DNA of 64,000 nucleotides from Homarus americanus (Eukaryota; Arthropoda; Malacostraca; Decapoda; Nephropidae). The notes beneath the pieces are model-generated. The model did not search any database, was not told the DNA's origin, and worked only from the letters and a program-made list of their open reading frames with translations. The position numbers and the translations under genes are program-made. The stretch spans positions 3,220,259 through 3,284,258 of the forward strand of contig NW_024726235.1 of the NCBI RefSeq assembly GCF_018991925.1, in the 5' to 3' direction. Each line of letters opens with the position of its first letter. The stretch's first letter is position 1. Below, piece after piece: positions 60,029-64,000 of this stretch.

Positions 60029-60412
60029 GTAAGTAAAGTAAGTATCAGGGGGCTGGGTTGTTATGGAGGAAGAGGATGGTGATGATGATGGTGGTGGTGA
60101 TGGTGGTGGAGTGGCTGCCCCTGCACACAGACCTCGCACGATGGCTGGTTCTCACATCACCTGGCCTTGGTCCCTCTTCCTTGCCTGCTGTTGCTGCTGC
60201 GCCTGCTGCTCATGGTGGTGGTGATGATGGGGGTAACTGAGGGAGGGGGGTACTGGGGGGAGGGTTGTTATCCTAATTTCTGCCACGCGTGATGACGAGT
60301 GTAGTATAATTATGTCGAGTTGAATTGTTTTTTAAATATGGTATTTTTTTTAGCTTTCCATCCTTTATATGTGTAATGTAATAATATATGCATGTTTTTA
60401 TAATTATCTGTT

Positions 60413-60508
<96 letters not shown>
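60413..60508. repeat. (CA)n-(TA)n compound microsatellite
   Basis: A short CA run, then about 40 uninterrupted TA dinucleotides; self-complementary. Confidence 0.97.
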
Positions 60509-60510
<2 letters not shown>

Positions 60511-61564
60511 TTATTTACAAAATCATTACAAGGTGGATATTTTGATCTAAACCTATATTATTCGAGAGAAAACGTATTATTTGGCATGAAGTAAGCACGA
60601 AGCAGTATCAATAACAAACATGGCGTCGCCAGTTATACAGCTAATCTTCGCCTGTCATACAGCCAATCTTCACCAGCCATTATAGCCAGTCTTCGCCAGT
60701 CATACAGCTGGGAGGCTGCATGAGTTAGCTGTTATTTCCGGGAAGATAATGTAGTCGACTCTAGCTTCCCGTGCTGCGCTATACGTAACTCTCATCTCTA
60801 CCACCAGAGAGCGTCATGATGTGTTCCTCCTCTTCCTGCTCCTCCCCCTCCTCCTCCTTGCACTTTTATATCGCCATTATTGTGGAGGATGTGACGTTAC
60901 GAGTACCCAGACTCAGATTCTCCTCACAACACAACTCGCTTTTGGTAACAGCAGTGTACGTGGCAGGCAGCAGTACTGACGTCATCTAGTTAACAATATC
61001 TTCAACTTATATCACGCGCTTCTTCATCTACGACCAATGTGTGGATCATATGGTGACTCTCCTCCACAATAAGGCCCACTGTGTGTGTGAGGTATCCTGT
61101 ACACACCGAATGTTCCTGGGAATTGTTTGGTGCTCATCTGTATGATAAAGAGTTAACACGTGTGCTGTCAGTCATAAAAATGGCCTAAACCTTCAGTTAT
61201 AGAGTCTATATTCACGCGGTTCTTATGTGGGATAAGAGCTAGATATCGCTTCTTCCCTATCATTGTCAGCACGAGCAATCACCACTGCTTGGCGATCTTC
61301 TTCATTTGTGGAAACTGTTTTTTATTTAACATTTACTGATTTTGTGGGGCTCTCAGACGGCAGGAGCATCAGTGACACTCGGAAGGAAGGCAGTAGGTGG
61401 CGGTGGTGCTGATTATACGTTGGTCTCCCCCTGCAGTGGCAACCACCTGGAATAATGCACCTTGATGCAGGGCAGCTGGGCGGAATCTCTTCATTACCTG
61501 AGAGTGTGTCATGTATGGTAATTAGGTCACAGCTGTCGGCAATACGTGGACACTGACCTTCCTG

Positions 61565-61745
61565 AGACACCTGTCTGTCGCAGTGTCTGCTGGTACACAG
61601 ACTGACGTCTCAGTGTGTCTGTCGCAGTGTCTGCTGGTACACAGACTGAAGTCTCAGTGTTTCTGTCGCAGTGTCTGCTGGTACACAGACTGAGGTCTCA
61701 GTGTGTCTGTCGCAGTATCTGCTGGTACACAGACTGAGGTCCCAG
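61565..61745. repeat. 44-bp tandem repeat, four copies
   Basis: GTGTCTGCTGGTACACAGAC followed by TGACGTCTCAGTGTGTCTGT; copies are nearly identical. Confidence 0.95.
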
Positions 61746-61844
61746 TATTTGTCATATCGTCTGATGGGACGTCTCAAAGTAGTCGAATTTCATCTTAAAC
61801 GTTTCCAAACACTTATGAGATAAGTTTGGAAACTTCCGGGCCGA

Positions 61845-62045
61845 AAAATCCCCAAGTTACAACGTCCATAATTGAAACGTTTATAGGTTACAAGGTCCGT
61901 GGAGGAAACATTCTCTGGCTACAACGTCCGTGACTAAAATGTTCTCAGGCTACAACGTCCGTGACTAAAGTGTCCCCAGGCTACAACTTCCGTGACTAAA
62001 TGTTCTCAGGCTACAAAGTCTGTGGAAGAGACATTCTTAGGCTAA
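61845..62045. repeat. 31-bp tandem repeat
   Basis: GGCTACAACGTCCGTGACTA plus 11 nt; the best copies are exactly 31 nt apart, with about six copies in all. Confidence 0.93.
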
Positions 62046-62329
62046 CAATATTAAGAGTTTGAAGCATTTTTGCTACACAATCGTCTTTCGTGGCCATAAT
62101 CTCGTATTTCATGGCCAAGGTATCAAAGCTAAGTGCCAACATCTCGTATACCGTGGCCTCGTGTACATATTTAACCGGTTTAAATCACTCGAGGTTTAGT
62201 TTCGTAGGAAAATTGGATAAACTGGTGCACCCCACGCCATTACAGGTGGGTGAAACTGCCAGGTGTCTACGTCTTTCTCCCACTTCCTTCTTGGTCGCCT
62301 TCCTGATGACTACCAGACTGTATTATTAT

Positions 62330-62887
62330 TGTATTCCTCTTCCCCTCCATCCTCCTTCTCCTTCTCTTCATTCTCCTACTTTTCCTTCTCCTCCTTCTCC
62401 TTTACCTTCAGAGTTTCTACACATTTTCTCTCATTACTTTCAGTCTTTTACGTTTTCCCTTTCCTTTCATCATCACTGTATCATCTTATTTCTCCCTCTC
62501 TCTCTCTTTCTCCTCCCTTTCATCTCTGTGCTCAATTTATTTTTCTCTCCTTCCTCCCTCCTCTTCCCCATGCCTCTGCCCCCCTCTCCCACCTTGTCTC
62601 TTCCCCTTCCCACCTTCCCTTCCCACCTCAACTTTCTTCTCACCCTCCTCCTCCACACTCTCACTTCCTTACCTACCCCTACCCCTCACCATCTTACCTC
62701 ACTCCCTTTCTCCCTTACCTCCTCTCTGGCAACTCACCCCCTTTTTCTCACCTATTCCCCACAGCATCCCCCACAGCCCCTCTCTTCTCTGGCATGTCGC
62801 CATCACCTGCCTCCTATTTTTTCCTTCATTTTACTTTTTCACCCCACAAAATGCATCTCTGCAATCTGTGTGGTGGTCAATGTTGAC

Positions 62888-62927
<40 letters not shown>

Positions 62928-63020
62928 TTTCTTCCACCCATCTATTCCCATTCCTTACATTTCACCTTTCTTCCTTCGTTCTCTCCTCCATTCCTTCCTT
63001 TCTTCCTTCCTTCTTTCTTT

Positions 63021-63052
<32 letters not shown>

Positions 63053-63490
63053 CCTTCCTTCCTGCCTTCCTCCTTCCTTCCTCTCTTTCTGCCTTCCTTC
63101 CTTCCTTCTTTCCTTCCTTCCTTCATTCCTTCCTTCTTCCTTCATTCCTTCCTTCCTTCCTTTCTTCCTTCTTTCCTTCCTTCCTTCTTCTTCCTTCCTT
63201 CCTTCCTTCCTTCCTGCCTTCCTTCCTTCCTTCCTTCTTTCCTTCCTTCCTTCCTTCCTTCCTTCCTTCCTTCCTTCCTTCCTTCCTTCCTTCCTTCCTT
63301 CCTTCCTTCCTTCCTTCCTTCCTTCCTTCCTTCCTTCCTTCCTTCCTTCTTATTCCTTCATTCCTTCCTTCCTTCCTGCCTTCCTTCCTTCCTTCCTCCT
63401 TCCTCCCTCCTCCTTCCTTCCTTTCTTCCTTCCTTCTCCTTCCTTCCTTCCTTCCTTCCTTCCTTCTTTCCTTCCTTCCTTCCTGCCTCT
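62330..63490. repeat. Pyrimidine-rich tract ending in a ~500-bp (TTCC)n
   Basis: C/T-rich sequence from 62330, (CT)n at 62897-62925, then (CTTC)n with scattered CTGCC and CTTT variants at 62990-63485. The 473-codon Phe-Leu-Pro-Ser frame across it is an artefact of the tetramer. Confidence 0.96.
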
Positions 63491-63589
63491 CCTCCGTCCC
63501 GTTCCTCCTAATCTAATACAAACACGTTTATATGCTCTTCCACGTTCTATTTCATTTTTCCCTCTTGGCTTGTAAGTGCCGAGGAGGCC

Positions 63590-64000
63590 AATACTGCCGA
63601 GCCTTTGTTGTCCTCCTTCACTGCTGGGCCTTTGTTGTCCTCCTCCTCCTCCTCCTTCACTGTTCAGCCTTTTTGTCCTCCTTCACTGCTCAGCCTTTGT
63701 TGTCCTCCTTCACTGCTGAGCCTGTTGTCCTCCTCCACTGTTCAGCCTTTGTTGTCTTCCTCCTTCATTGTTCAGCCTTTGTTATCCTCCTCCTTCACTG
63801 TTCCTTTGTTGTCTTCCTCCTTCATTGTTCAGCCTTTGTTGTCCTTCTCCTTCACTGTTCAGCCTTTTTGTCTTCCTCCTTCGTTATTTCAGCCTTTGTT
63901 ATCCTCCTCCTCCACTGTTCAGCCTTTGTTGTCTTCCTCTCATTGTTCAGCCTTGTTATCCTCTCCTTCACTGTTCAGCCTTTTGTTGTCTTCCTCCTTC
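63590..64000. repeat. ~30-bp tandem array running off the window
   Basis: TTCAGCCTTTGTTGTCCTCC plus TCCTTCACTG recurs about 13 times with small deletions; truncated by the window end. Confidence 0.94.

Larger units (their letters stand above)
14549..60037 (+). other. stac: Partial STAC-like gene locus (middle exons a-g and their introns)
   Basis: Seven exons chain on the plus strand with phase-1 junctions a-b-c-d-(e or f)-g. Together they give about 290 residues from a, b, c, e (or f) and g, plus about 287 codons in exon d. The visible order is C1 half-domain, VDLIYQVLKQ motif, long disordered Ser/Pro linker and basic/acidic pre-SH3 segment. STAC proteins are cytosolic adaptors that bind CaV1-type calcium channels; this role is known for the family and inferred here. 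Both gene ends are missing. The exons are the only clearly non-repetitive GC-rich islands with good splice signals on either strand. Confidence 0.7.
60038..64000 (+). other. Sequence after exon g, probably the next intron
   Basis: No SH3-coding exon is visible. 60540-61560 is unique, with a minus-strand 82-codon open frame (61322-61570) that I do not recognise. The rest is repeats: GGT-rich 60065-60110, (CA)n then (TA)n at 60413-60508, two minisatellites at 61565-62040, a pyrimidine tract to 63490 and a 30-bp array to the window end. Confidence 0.55.

Noticed and set aside
62090..63511. 473-codon open frame rich in Phe-Leu-Pro-Ser
   Set aside because: It is the translation of the (TTCC)n tetramer and flanking pyrimidine tract, and is open in more than one frame.

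Overview
This is a eukaryotic, almost certainly arthropod, genomic window, and a decapod crustacean is the best guess. The grounds are the very high density of microsatellites ((GT)n, (GA)n, (CT)n, (TTCC)n, (GTCT)n, (TA)n), many minisatellites at every stage of decay, traces of the arthropod TTAGG telomere motif, very long introns and short GC-rich exons. There is nothing bacterial here: no operons, and nearly all long open frames are translations of simple repeats. The organism call is inference.

The window holds the middle of one plus-strand gene. I identify it as an invertebrate STAC-like gene (C1 cysteine-rich domain plus SH3 adaptor; STAC proteins modulate L-type calcium channels in muscle and neurons). 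Seven exons can be placed by splice sites and reading phase: a 14549-14710 (second half of the C1 domain), b 18175-18270, c 20114-20365 (VDLIYQVLKQ motif), d 32161-33020 (long Ser/Pro/Thr-rich linker), e 53777-53917 (SPRRQKLNLRMKS), f 57740-57862 (candidate cassette) and g 59901-60028 (SPVHNRRLL to SPCPSP). Every junction up to the start of g is phase 1, so the exons chain in frame. The start of the C1 domain, the N-terminus, the SH3 domains and the stop lie outside the window or were not found. Introns are about 3.5, 1.8, 11.8, 20.8 and 6.0 kb.

Two features of the coding part deserve checking. Joining e to f creates a TAA codon exactly at the junction, while d-e-g and d-f-g are both open; this suggests mutually exclusive exons or a poison exon. 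Exon d changes reading frame near 32661-32669, where the sequence is 4 nt shorter than the preceding repeat unit; either the assembly lost bases there or this allele is broken.

Layout: 1-14548 is upstream or intronic repeat-rich DNA, including a probable MITE at 12018-12462. 14711-32160 holds introns with a 24-bp satellite, a 210-bp palindrome, an inverted minisatellite and a G/C-rich hairpin. 33021-53776 is one huge intron made mainly of minisatellites, with two tRNA-SINE-like insertions in opposite orientations (46.6-46.9 kb and 51.5-51.8 kb). 60029-64000 is repeat-rich sequence after the last exon seen, ending in a ~500-bp TTCC tract and a 30-bp array that runs off the window.

No complete tRNA, rRNA, CRISPR array or full transposase gene was found.
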